In this document: piece by piece, positions 1-8,553 of the stretch | Layout: the number at the start of each line of letters is the position of its first letter | Position numbering within the stretch: the first letter of the stretch is position 1 | From: Planctomycetia bacterium | GTDB taxonomy: Bacteria > Planctomycetota > Phycisphaerae > Phycisphaerales > SM1A02 | Direction: 5' to 3' | Length of the DNA: 45,982 nucleotides | Assembly: GCA_005790565.1 (NCBI GenBank) | Contig: SXUJ01000128.1 | Location: forward strand, 1-45,982 | Made by a program: the position numbers and the translations under genes | The notes under the pieces: generated by a model | The model's database searches: none | Told to the model about the DNA's origin: nothing | The model's input: only the letters and a program-made list of their open reading frames with translations

Positions 1-1008
1 GCGATCAATGTCGTGGATGAACTCCTTGCGGTTTGCCCCGGCGAACCGATCTATGTCTACCACGAGATCGTCCACAATCGGCATGTCGTCGAACGGTTTC
101 GCCAACAGGGAGTGCAGTTCATTGAAGCGATCGAGGAAGTCCCGACGGGCTCCATTGTCGTTTTCTCAGCGCACGGCGTCAGTCCTCTCGTTCGGGCGCA
201 AGCGCGAGCGCGCAATCTCTTGGCGATCGACGCGACCTGCCCACTCGTGACGAAGGTGCACGCCGAAGCGATTCGATTTGCGAAGCGCGGTTGGCAGATT
301 CTGCTCGTCGGCCACCGAGAACACCGGGAGGTTGTCGGCACACGAGGCGAGGCGCCCGAGTCCATTCAGGTCGTGGAGTCCCCCGCGGACATTCCGCATC
401 TCCACATCAAGGATCCTTCGAAGCTCATCTATCTCACACAGACCACGCTCAGTCTCGATGACGCGGCACTCGTCATTCGCGCACTCAAGCAGGCGTTCCC
501 CGAGATTAAAGAGCCGCCCACGAGCGACATTTGCTACGCGACGACCAATCGGCAGACGGCGGTGCGCGCGATCGCTCCGCAAGCGCAACTCGTGCTCGTC
601 GTGGGGAGCAAGAACAGTTCAAACTCCGTCCGGCTCACGGAGATTGCCCAGAACGACGGGACCCAAGCTCGACTCATCGACGACGCGAGCGAACTGCAAG
701 CCGCATGGTTTGAGGGCGTCGAAACACTACTCCTGACCGCCGGTGCCTCGGCCCCTGAAGACCTCGTCCACGCGGTCATCGCGGAACTCATCACGCGGTT
801 TGGAGGCGAAGTCGAGCAAGTCGATGTCTTTGACGAGCGCGTCGAGTTTGGATTGCCCGCGTCTCTCCGCAACCTGCTGCGTGCTCGCGGTCGCGAGACG
901 GAAGGACGCCGCATCACGCTCGATCGTGAACGCGACACGGCGGAGTTCCTCGCGGCCAACAACATTCCACATCACACGGTGGCATTGACCATCGGACAGT
1001 CGAAGTAA
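1..1008 (+). CDS. ispH: 4-hydroxy-3-methylbut-2-enyl diphosphate reductase (5' partial)
   Basis: IspH catalyses the last step of the MEP isoprenoid pathway, reducing HMBPP to IPP and DMAPP with a 4Fe-4S cluster. The frame is open to the first base of the window, so the N-terminus with the first cluster cysteine lies outside. Visible family motifs in order are HEIVHNRHVV, SAHGVSP, DATCPLVTKVH (second cluster cysteine), TQTTLS, ICYATTNRQ (third cluster cysteine), VGSKNSSNS and TAGASAPE. The GTG at 13 is internal to the conserved domain and should not be taken as the start. The protein has a C-terminal tail after the conserved core. rlmN follows 30 bases later on the same strand, so the two may be co-transcribed. 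Confidence 0.96.
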   Translation, partial: AINVVDELLAVCPGEPIYVYHEIVHNRHVVERFRQQGVQFIEAIEEVPTGSIVVFSAHGVSPLVRAQARARNLLAIDATCPLVTKVHAEAIRFAKRGWQILLVGHREHREVVGTRGEAPESIQVVESPADIPHLHIKDPSKLIYLTQTTLSLDDAALVIRALKQAFPEIKEPPTSDICYATTNRQTAVRAIAPQAQLVLVVGSKNSSNSVRLTEIAQNDGTQARLIDDASELQAAWFEGVETLLLTAGASAPEDLVHAVIAELITRFGGEVEQVDVFDERVEFGLPASLRNLLRARGRETEGRRITLDRERDTAEFLAANNIPHHTVALTIGQSK

Positions 1009-1038
1009 CCGCCCGCTCTCTCCCTTTGCATCGTTCCC

Positions 1039-2136
1039 ATGACGCACGACCGCGCATCCATCTTCGACTTTCACCCCGCAACGCTTGAACAACGATTCGA
1101 GGCGATCGGACTTCCAAAGTTCGCAAGCCAACAAGTGCTCGAGTGGGTGTACGCGAAGGGCGTCACCGACTTCGAGCAGATGACCAATCTCTCGAAGCTC
1201 GCGCGCGCGAAACTGGCGGAGACCTTTACGGTGCTACAGGGCGAAGTCATCCGACACCAAGTGGCCACCGACGGAACTCAGAAGTTACTCGTCGGCTGGC
1301 GCACCGCGCAGGAACGCGCAGCACAGCGCACGGGCGACATTCGCCTCGCGGGCGGCGAACCGTCGAAGCAAACGGAAACGGTCATGATTCCGACGGAGGA
1401 TCGCAAGACCGCCTGTGTCTCAAGTCAGGTTGGATGTCCCGTCGGGTGTGCATTCTGCGCGAGCGGTATTGGGGGACTCGATGGAAATCTCACCTCGGGT
1501 CAGATTGTGGAACAGGTGTGGCGACTCGCCCGACTCGAAGGCGTCGACCGCATCTCCAATGTTGTCTTCATGGGGATGGGCGAACCGCTCGCAAACTTTT
1601 CGAGTGTGATGGATGCGATTCGCACGCTCAATGCGCCGTGGGGCATGGGGATCGGCGCGCGCAAGATCACCGTTTCGACGGTCGGACTCCCCGCCGCGAT
1701 TCGGAAGCTGTGTACCTTCGAGATACCAATCACGCTTGCGCTCTCCCTCCATGCGCCCAACGATGAGTTGCGCCGCCAGATCATTCCGTGGGCGGAGTAC
1801 TCCACCATCAAGGAACTCCTCGAAGCCTGCGAGGAGTGGTTCCGCAAGACCGGTCGCGAGATCACGCTCGAGTACATCATGCTCGGAGGATTCAATGATC
1901 GCCGCGAGCACGCGGTCGAACTCGCGGCGCTTGCGAACTCACTGCGAGCGAATGTCAATCTCATTCGGTACAACGAAGTGAAGGGCATGCCCTTCTCGCG
2001 ACCAGAAGACGGCATTGTGCAACGATTCCAAGAACTCCTGCGCGACCTCGGCGTGAATGTCCACATTCGCGCGAGTCGCGGTCGTGACATTGCAGCCGCG
2101 TGCGGCCAACTTCGACACGAGTCCATCGCCTCCTAA
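1039..2136 (+). CDS. rlmN: 23S rRNA (adenine-C2)-methyltransferase RlmN
   Basis: This 365-residue radical-SAM enzyme methylates C2 of A2503 in 23S rRNA, and in E. coli also A37 of some tRNAs. The SAM-cluster cysteines are seen in GCPVGCAFC (about residues 132-140: Cys133, Cys137, Cys140). The methyl-carrying cysteine of the family fits Cys355 in AAACGQL, and Cys126 in TACVSSQ is the second conserved one. MGMGEPLAN and RYNEVKGM are also present. Residues about 87-110 form a charged insertion of roughly 18-20 residues compared with E. coli, between the N-terminal accessory domain and the radical-SAM barrel. The gene converges with the minus-strand gene ending at 2148, only 11 bases away. Confidence 0.95.
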   Translation: MTHDRASIFDFHPATLEQRFEAIGLPKFASQQVLEWVYAKGVTDFEQMTNLSKLARAKLAETFTVLQGEVIRHQVATDGTQKLLVGWRTAQERAAQRTGDIRLAGGEPSKQTETVMIPTEDRKTACVSSQVGCPVGCAFCASGIGGLDGNLTSGQIVEQVWRLARLEGVDRISNVVFMGMGEPLANFSSVMDAIRTLNAPWGMGIGARKITVSTVGLPAAIRKLCTFEIPITLALSLHAPNDELRRQIIPWAEYSTIKELLEACEEWFRKTGREITLEYIMLGGFNDRREHAVELAALANSLRANVNLIRYNEVKGMPFSRPEDGIVQRFQELLRDLGVNVHIRASRGRDIAAACGQLRHESIAS

Positions 2137-2147
2137 CGGGACAGGCC

Positions 2148-5100
2148 TCACAATCCCTCAACCGCGATCCGAAGTTCGATCGGATCCATGCCTCGGAGTC
2201 CGCCGTCTCGCGCAAGCGCTTCGAACTGCTCCATGCGCGCGAGCCAAAGTCTTGCATCACCCTTGAAGTTTGCGGCGGCGCGGCGCGCGAAGTCGATCGA
2301 CCACGCCCGAATGGCGCGATCGCGTGAGTCGCCGCGGACGGACCACGGAATCAACGGGCGCAGCAGTCGCACGATTTCCGCTGGCCAGTCGTTGGAACGG
2401 AAGTCGAGTCGGTAGCGCCGAGTGGACATCGCGAGATCGATGCGATTCAAGTAGCGGCGCTCCATGAGATCGCCGTTACTGCCGCGCACGACGAGTCGTT
2501 CGCGAATCCTGCGGCGCTGCTCAAGGCTCGTCGTCATCGACAGCACATAGAAAATGTCGCGCGGCAAAAACGCCTCGGCGAGCGGCTCCGCCGCGGCACA
2601 CGCCAGGCGCCCATCCGGATCGGCGTCAATGAGTGCGCCGAGGAGTTCCTCGTACTGAAACAACGCGCGCGATCCACCCCAGACGAGCGTGCGATGCATC
2701 GCCGTCACTGCCAACCGCAGCGTTGCTTCATCGAGTGCCCCCGCACGGGTCGCCTTCAATCGATTGACGAGTTCCGTCGCGTGGCTGCGAAATCGCTTCG
2801 CACGACGGCGACCGCCAAATCGCTCACGAACAAGTTCAAAAGTCAAGCGACTGATGACGCCAGTGACGCTCTCGCGTTCCTCGGTGATGCGGCGCGTCGT
2901 CGTCGTGTCCTCGGCAAGACTGCGACCGAAGCAGAATGCTTCGTAACTCCGTCCATAGCCGCGCGCCTCAAAGGCGCGAATCGCGCTCTCAATCGCCTCA
3001 ATGGTGACAGGGACGAACCCGCGCTGGTAAGCGAGGCCCAAGAGCGCAACATCAAGCAATCGTTCCGAGAGCAACTCGTTGCGCGCACGCGAGGCGAGGT
3101 CGCCGATCACTCGGCGCGCCTGCATACAAGATATCTGCGCGGCGTTGAAAAGGAGTGCGCAGCGCCGGATCGACTCTTGATCGAGTTGATCTTCGAGCGC
3201 TCCGTCATTCGCCACAATCGCCGTGCGCTGCGAATCCGCCACGCGCAAGAAGGGATCTGGTCCGAGCGCGCGCAGTGTTTCCACCGCATCGACGCCGACG
3301 ACGAGATCCGCTTCCCCATAGGGAATCGTGCCCGCGCAGGGTGGCCGCGTGTCGGTCGCGCGGAATCGCGTAAATGTCACTTGGGCCCACGCCATACGCC
3401 CGATGCCGACGAATGCGCGATCCCACCCAATCTCCACGCGATATCCCATCTTCAATCCAGCATCCGCGAGAATGTCCGCGACTCCCGATTCGCCAATCGC
3501 TCGAATGCCTGCGAGGTGGGCGCGCCAGATGCCTTGCTCCGCATGCAGTGGCCGCGGTGTCGGAAGCCTTCCTCCGAGTCGCGCGATTTCCGACCACGGC
3601 GCTTTGGTCCGCACCACCTCAACCTGCTCAAGCAGCGTTTGCATCGTCAAGCGAACGAATCCCGCAACGCGCGGAATGTCGCTCTTCGTAAACTCTCCTT
3701 GCAACGGGGTTGCTCCACGCTCAAGGCCGCTCTCAATGCGATGAAGCGCGAGCGGCGGACGAAGTTCGCAGGCGAGTTCCGCATTCCACACGAGCCTCTG
3801 CTGCGGCGGATAGCCCAGCCGATCAGCCTCCGCGGTTGCCGCGCCACCGCGCGAGTCGAGGCCATGAAACAAGAGCACGGATAGCCCATTGCGAAAGGCG
3901 GCAGTTCGCAAACGATCAAGCACCGCCGCTGGATCACGAAGGCTCACGCGCTCGATGGTCACGCGCTCTGCAGCAATCGCCGGAACCGCGGCACTCGCGA
4001 GTCGCTCAAGATCTGGATCGAGCACACCGCCAATGTCGAGCACCGCGAGAATGCGCGGCGCCGGATCACGCGAAGCCTGCAACATCGTTGCCGCGCCTTC
4101 TTCGACAAACCGCGCGCGCTTCCACACTTCGCAGATCACCGTGCGTGCTGCGGCTCCAAGTGCGGGAAGTTCATCGATTGCAAGGACGGTTGGTGGCTCA
4201 TCGGTGTCTTGCGAGGCGACTTCTGAGCGCAGTTCCTGGTCAAGCGCGGCGAACCGCTCGCGCAGCAGCGTCTCCGCATCACTTCCCTCTGCTGTACGCG
4301 GCGGGAGTTTGATCGACTCAAGCATGCCCCGTTGCGATGCAAGTCGTTGACCAAGTTGCGCATTGGGCCTTGCTTGATGCAGCAGATGCAGGATCTTGCG
4401 CACCAGGAGCGACGGATGGAGTGCGTCTTCAGGGCGAAGATCAAGCACTTCACCATCGTCGAGCGGCGGCATATCCGCCCACCAGAGTTTCGCAGTCTTG
4501 TTTCCTCTTCGTCGAATGACCTCCGCGACTTCGATGACGCTCGGGACCACGCTCCCAGGCCTGGGCTCAAGCACCACCGCGTGCTGCACGCGGTCGAGGA
4601 ATCTGGTGAGCGTCGAATCATCCACAGGACTTATCAATCCCAGTCGCAATACCGGCACGCGCAGGGCGAGCCCAAACTCATCGAGGAGATGCATCAACGC
4701 ACGATCGCATGGACCGACCGTGAGAAATCCAACGAGTTCCCGTTCCCCTGGACTTGGCAGCGCGCTCAGTTGATCGATTTCCAATCGACGCGCCATGCGG
4801 ACGAGGTCAAGTGCCTCTCCTGCGCGAGGACCATGCCGCTGCTTACGAGAGAGAATCATCTCATCGACGCTTCCATGCACGCGATTTGGCCTCGCCTCGA
4901 TCGTGTCTGCGCTTTGCAGGATGCCGCGGTGCATGATGACGGCGGTTGGTTTGCCGGCCGCTCGGGAGAGTCGCAGTGCCCATTCGATGCTATTGCGAAG
5001 GCTCGTAATGTCCGTGGGTTCAATCGTCGGCAATCCCGCACCCACCACGATGCGACGCGGACAGCAACCCATCACACCGCGCGGGTCATCCTCAAACAAC

Positions 5101-5498
5101 AACGCGAGTCCGGCGTCTGGATTCACAAAGCAATCACTCGCGCGAAGCACCGCGTCCGCACCGCGCACCAGTTCGTCGTTCGGAACCAACGCGATTGCGC
5201 TTCTCCCACCCCGTACACCGGCGCAGGCCAGCGAAATCGCCCGCGCCGCATCGCCTCCGATCAAAAGTTCGATCTGATGCCGGGCCAGCACGCGCGCATG
5301 CTCCGATTCGCTCGCAACTCGTTGCAGTCGTTCGAACGGCGCGCGCCGAGGTGCCGCAACAACACTCACGGGGACCTGTGATTCGAGGACCCCCTTCAGA
5401 ATTGCTTCATAGGCATCGAGAAAGACGGGACCCTCCGCACGGGCGAGCCGAGCGGGACTAGAGGTTGTCGCGGATGCGCCCGTCGTCGCTGATTGCAC
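2148..5498 (-). CDS. Divergent 2-oxoacid (indolepyruvate) ferredoxin oxidoreductase-like protein
   Basis: This 1116-residue protein follows the domain order of long indolepyruvate ferredoxin oxidoreductases. Residues about 20-215 resemble the pyrimidine-binding TPP domain. Residues about 235-370 resemble the transketolase-C-like domain (VGFLTVGPCDRAL, LRLGLISPVDD). About 440-610 sit where the pyrophosphate-binding TPP domain should be. About 660-860 resemble the gamma subunit (ILADAGLKMGYRVE, GEADLVVGVDAVETLRALG). The rest resembles the C-terminal helical domain of the long forms (DUF6537-like). No ferredoxin-type Cys cluster is visible. The GDG-N motif that holds Mg-TPP is not recognisable; the matching place reads LDIGGVLDPDLE. 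It may therefore be inactive or act on something else. The start is GTG with no clear ribosome-binding site, 37 bases after the HAD gene, probably in one transcript. The family call is from remembered motif patterns, not a search. Confidence 0.6.
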   Translation of the reverse strand: MQSATTGASATTSSPARLARAEGPVFLDAYEAILKGVLESQVPVSVVAAPRRAPFERLQRVASESEHARVLARHQIELLIGGDAARAISLACAGVRGGRSAIALVPNDELVRGADAVLRASDCFVNPDAGLALLFEDDPRGVMGCCPRRIVVGAGLPTIEPTDITSLRNSIEWALRLSRAAGKPTAVIMHRGILQSADTIEARPNRVHGSVDEMILSRKQRHGPRAGEALDLVRMARRLEIDQLSALPSPGERELVGFLTVGPCDRALMHLLDEFGLALRVPVLRLGLISPVDDSTLTRFLDRVQHAVVLEPRPGSVVPSVIEVAEVIRRRGNKTAKLWWADMPPLDDGEVLDLRPEDALHPSLLVRKILHLLHQARPNAQLGQRLASQRGMLESIKLPPRTAEGSDAETLLRERFAALDQELRSEVASQDTDEPPTVLAIDELPALGAAARTVICEVWKRARFVEEGAATMLQASRDPAPRILAVLDIGGVLDPDLERLASAAVPAIAAERVTIERVSLRDPAAVLDRLRTAAFRNGLSVLLFHGLDSRGGAATAEADRLGYPPQQRLVWNAELACELRPPLALHRIESGLERGATPLQGEFTKSDIPRVAGFVRLTMQTLLEQVEVVRTKAPWSEIARLGGRLPTPRPLHAEQGIWRAHLAGIRAIGESGVADILADAGLKMGYRVEIGWDRAFVGIGRMAWAQVTFTRFRATDTRPPCAGTIPYGEADLVVGVDAVETLRALGPDPFLRVADSQRTAIVANDGALEDQLDQESIRRCALLFNAAQISCMQARRVIGDLASRARNELLSERLLDVALLGLAYQRGFVPVTIEAIESAIRAFEARGYGRSYEAFCFGRSLAEDTTTTRRITEERESVTGVISRLTFELVRERFGGRRRAKRFRSHATELVNRLKATRAGALDEATLRLAVTAMHRTLVWGGSRALFQYEELLGALIDADPDGRLACAAAEPLAEAFLPRDIFYVLSMTTSLEQRRRIRERLVVRGSNGDLMERRYLNRIDLAMSTRRYRLDFRSNDWPAEIVRLLRPLIPWSVRGDSRDRAIRAWSIDFARRAAANFKGDARLWLARMEQFEALARDGGLRGMDPIELRIAVEGL

Positions 5499-5535
5499 GC
5501 GCGAATACTACGGGATGGAAGGACGACGCTCCGCT

Positions 5536-6393
5536 TCACGCATCGAGTGCGCGATCGACCGCCTCCGCGAATCCTTCGGCTGAGTTGGCCGCAACTCGAA
5601 CGCGCGCGACCGCTGCGATGCGCGGATCCGCATTCCCCATGGCCATGCCCAGGCCGGCCTCGCGGATGAGTTCAAAGTCATTGAGGCCGTCCCCGACCGC
5701 TGCAATCTCCGCTCGACAGATCCCTTCGAGTGCCGCGAGCGCTGCAATGCTCGTCCACTTGCTCACGCCTGCCGCAAATGTCTCGAGCAGATGGGTTTTC
5801 GTCGCAGTCGCCTTCTCGGCGGTGAGCGCAGGCCAGTGCTGGACGGTGATCGCATCCCCGAGCGAGGTGGAGACATCCTGCGCCACAACCCCGAGTTCAT
5901 CTCCGAGCGCAACCGTTCCAACTCGCACCGTGTGATGCAAGGCATCGACCTCGAGCAAACTGCCGATGCGCTGAAATGTGACGGGCAGCGTGTCAAACCA
6001 CCACGCCGTCGCCGGATCAAACGGTTGTTCACCAATCATGAGGTAGTCATGAGGCGACTCGGTGTGATCCTGCAACAGGTGCACAAGATGCCCGTGTCGA
6101 CTCACAACTTCCACCAACCGAGCAACCAAAGATGCCTCAATCGGACGACGGAGCACAACACTGCCTCGGCGCGTTTCATGCACGAGCGCTCCTCCGGCGG
6201 CAATCATCAGCCCGACATGCCCGATCTTTTCCATCACATGCTGACACTCCGGCAACGAGCGGCCAGTGGCTGGAATGAACTGAATGCCGCGCCCGCGCAA
6301 CCGTTCGATGGCCCCCAAACTAACCGCAGAAACCTCCCCACACTCATCGAGCAGCGTCCCGTCAAGATCAGCGACGAACATTCGGATCGGCAT
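5536..6393 (-). CDS. HAD-superfamily phosphatase, Cof type
   Basis: This 285-residue protein has all four HAD motifs. Motif I is DLDGTLLD (residues 9-16, nucleophile Asp9 and acid/base Asp11). Motif II is in PATGRS. Motif III Lys is in the TAEKATATK segment before the core resumes. Motif IV is VGDGLNDFELI near residue 225. The large cap inserted between motifs II and III is the C2 type of the Cof/YbiV group, which dephosphorylate small sugar or cofactor phosphates; the substrate cannot be read from sequence. The ATG start at 6393 lies in a 144-base divergent gap facing the gene at 6538. The oxidoreductase-like gene follows downstream on the same strand. Confidence 0.9.
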   Translation of the reverse strand: MPIRMFVADLDGTLLDECGEVSAVSLGAIERLRGRGIQFIPATGRSLPECQHVMEKIGHVGLMIAAGGALVHETRRGSVVLRRPIEASLVARLVEVVSRHGHLVHLLQDHTESPHDYLMIGEQPFDPATAWWFDTLPVTFQRIGSLLEVDALHHTVRVGTVALGDELGVVAQDVSTSLGDAITVQHWPALTAEKATATKTHLLETFAAGVSKWTSIAALAALEGICRAEIAAVGDGLNDFELIREAGLGMAMGNADPRIAAVARVRVAANSAEGFAEAVDRALDA

Positions 6394-6537
6394 GGGGAGG
6401 GCAATCGGTATTGACCGATAGGGGTTTGTGACAAAGCAAAGGAACCAAGGTGGACTCTACCAATGCTCTGAATCTCTGCCCGTTCCCGTGTCAGTGACTT
6501 CCTCCCGAAGCCCAAACCCCGTATCCTCTTCCCTCCC

Positions 6538-7332
6538 ATGGCTGACAAGACACGCCTCTCCCAAGTGCAAAGTACCGACCTCTCTGAGAGCCGCCTCAAT
6601 GAGGATCTCGTCTATTGGCTCAAGACGAAGGGATCGAACTACCTTCTCGTCGTCTTGCTCGCCGTCTGCGCGTTCCTCGGTTGGAATCTCTGGCGCGAGA
6701 AGCAAGCTGACGCGGTGAAACTCGGGTGGACCGACCTAGGGGAAGCCTTGACCCCCGAGGACCTCGAAGCGGTCGCGAAGGCGCAAGCACATGTTCCGCA
6801 AATCGCGATGCTCGCCTACCTCAGCGCGGGAGATATGCGACTGCAACAGCTGCAGAGCGGTTTTCTCACGCGGCCTGTCGAAGGGCAGCCGCAGCAACCG
6901 CTCGATGAAGCGTCGCGCAAAGTCGTGCAGGATGCCGCGGATGACGATTACGCGCGAGTCGTTGACCTCGCGTCGAAGGTCGCGCAGGGTGGAAGCAGCG
7001 CCCCTGTCATTGTGCCCGCGCTCATCGGCCGCGCCGCCGTCGCTGAGAGCCGAGGCGATTTCGCGCAGGCACGCGCGATGCTCGAACAAGCAACGACCGC
7101 GACCGGCGCCTACGCACCGCTCGCGAAAGTGACCGCCGCGCGCCTCGCATCACTGCATTCCGTCGAGCGCGGCCTCGCACTTCCACCCAAGGCTGCACTG
7201 CCGGTGAAAGCGGTTGTCGATCCCGTCGCACCGGACACCACCGGTGATATTCTTCGATCGCTTGAGATGCCGGTGACCGCGCCGAGTGCGGTTCCCAACG
7301 CCGCTCCTGTCGCTGTGCCTCCGGGCGGCTGA
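6538..7332 (+). CDS. Membrane-anchored TPR-like protein
   Basis: I cannot assign a precise function. The 264-residue product begins with a charged cytoplasmic segment of about 32 residues. One hydrophobic stretch follows (about 34-52, core YLLVVLLAVCAFLGWNLW). The rest is a long alanine-rich helical region with TPR-like periodicity (LIGRAAVAESRGDFAQARAM). This architecture (N-in anchor, periplasmic helical repeats) resembles YfgM-type ancillary translocon proteins, but the match is structural rather than motif-based. The last 50 residues are Pro/Ala-rich and probably disordered. The ATG at 6538 is the first start before the conserved-looking part. The RluD gene starts 12 bases after its stop, so the two are probably one operon. 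Confidence 0.75.
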   Translation: MADKTRLSQVQSTDLSESRLNEDLVYWLKTKGSNYLLVVLLAVCAFLGWNLWREKQADAVKLGWTDLGEALTPEDLEAVAKAQAHVPQIAMLAYLSAGDMRLQQLQSGFLTRPVEGQPQQPLDEASRKVVQDAADDDYARVVDLASKVAQGGSSAPVIVPALIGRAAVAESRGDFAQARAMLEQATTATGAYAPLAKVTAARLASLHSVERGLALPPKAALPVKAVVDPVAPDTTGDILRSLEMPVTAPSAVPNAAPVAVPPGG

Positions 7333-7344
7333 TCGCGAGGAGCG

Positions 7345-8547
7345 ATGCACGACGAGCAATCTTCAGAACTCCAACCTCGCGTCCCTGACGCGGGCGCATC
7401 TGCACCGTCGGATGCAACGGAGATTGAACTCATTGGACCGAGTGGCACGGTTGACCGCGACGCGCTGTTTGCGCTGTATGAACGGCAGAGCGCGGGAGAT
7501 GACGAGACCGCGCCGCGCGTGGAATTCACGCTGCTGAAGGATTTGGAAAAGCGCCTCGACCGCTACCTGGTCGACCGCGTTCCATTCCTCTCGCGCACGC
7601 AGATTCAGCGCTTGATTGAAGAGTCTGCAGTCACCGTCAACGGTCGCGTTCCGAAATCCTCGACCAAGCTTCGCATCGGTGATCACATCGTCGCGACGCT
7701 TCCGCCGCCGCCATCGGGAGCGATCGCGCCCGAAGAAATCCCGCTCGATGTGCTCTTCGAAGATGATTCGATCATCGTGGTCAACAAGCCCGCTGGCCTG
7801 ATCGTCCATCCGGCGCGGAGCCACAAGACCGGGACGCTCATCAACGCGCTCGCGTGGCGCTTCAAGAATCTCACAGGCGGTGCGCTCAGTTCCGTGGGCG
7901 AAGAGTTCGCGCGGCCTGGCGTTGTCCATCGACTCGACAAATGGACCTCCGGTGCAATCGTCGCAGCCAAGAACGACACCGCGCACTGGCGGTTGGGCAA
8001 GCAGTTCGAAATGCGGCGAACAGACAAGCGTTACCTCGCGCTGGTGCATGGAGAGGTCCCGGACCTCATTACGCAAATCGATGCGCCGCTTGGCAAGCAC
8101 CCGACCATCAAAGAAAAGTACGCCGTTCGGCACGACGAAACTGGCAAGGCATCGCTGACGATTTGCCGCGTGCGCGAGCGACTCACAAGCGCGAGCGGCG
8201 AGAAGTTCACGCTTGTCGAGCTCGAGCTCAAGACGGGGCGCACGCATCAGATTCGCGTGCACATGTCATGGCGCGGCTATCCCGTTGTGGGTGACGACAT
8301 GTATGGCGGCAAACATGTGACCGAACGGGATTTCGGCGGAGTTTCGACGAGTGCGTTGCTCAATCATCAAGCGCTGCATGCGACAACGCTCGGCATTCGA
8401 CACCCCATGACCGAGGCGCCAATGTCGTTCACCGCCCCGCTTGCGACTGACATCCGACGCGCGCTTGAACTTCTGCGCGCAGGTCGTGCAAGTGCATTCC
8501 TGGCGCCTCCGGGCTCGACGATCGATCTTGCAAGCGCTGGAGCGTGA
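7345..8547 (+). CDS. rluD: RluD-type 23S rRNA pseudouridine synthase
   Basis: This 400-residue enzyme converts uridines to pseudouridine in rRNA. After a roughly 55-residue acidic N-terminal extension there is an S4 RNA-binding domain (LDRYLVDRVPFLSRTQIQRL). The RsuA/RluA catalytic domain then carries GVVHRLDKWTSGAIVAAK, whose Asp in HRLDKWTSG is the catalytic residue. LKTGRTHQIRVHM is the family's late motif. The usual DxTSG reads KWTSG, a tolerated variation. The ATG is preceded by GAGGAGCG, an acceptable ribosome-binding site. RluD, RluC and paralogues are hard to separate by sequence alone, so the exact target (1911/1915/1917 loop in E. coli RluD) is inference. The gene converges on the RND gene with a 6-base gap. 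Confidence 0.88.
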   Translation: MHDEQSSELQPRVPDAGASAPSDATEIELIGPSGTVDRDALFALYERQSAGDDETAPRVEFTLLKDLEKRLDRYLVDRVPFLSRTQIQRLIEESAVTVNGRVPKSSTKLRIGDHIVATLPPPPSGAIAPEEIPLDVLFEDDSIIVVNKPAGLIVHPARSHKTGTLINALAWRFKNLTGGALSSVGEEFARPGVVHRLDKWTSGAIVAAKNDTAHWRLGKQFEMRRTDKRYLALVHGEVPDLITQIDAPLGKHPTIKEKYAVRHDETGKASLTICRVRERLTSASGEKFTLVELELKTGRTHQIRVHMSWRGYPVVGDDMYGGKHVTERDFGGVSTSALLNHQALHATTLGIRHPMTEAPMSFTAPLATDIRRALELLRAGRASAFLAPPGSTIDLASAGA

Positions 8548-8553
8548 GCGTGC

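Noticed and set aside
2694-3884. Plus-strand open frame of 396 codons opposite the oxidoreductase-like gene
   Set aside because: Arg-rich translation without motifs. The minus-strand frame has recognisable domains and hydrophobic patterning.
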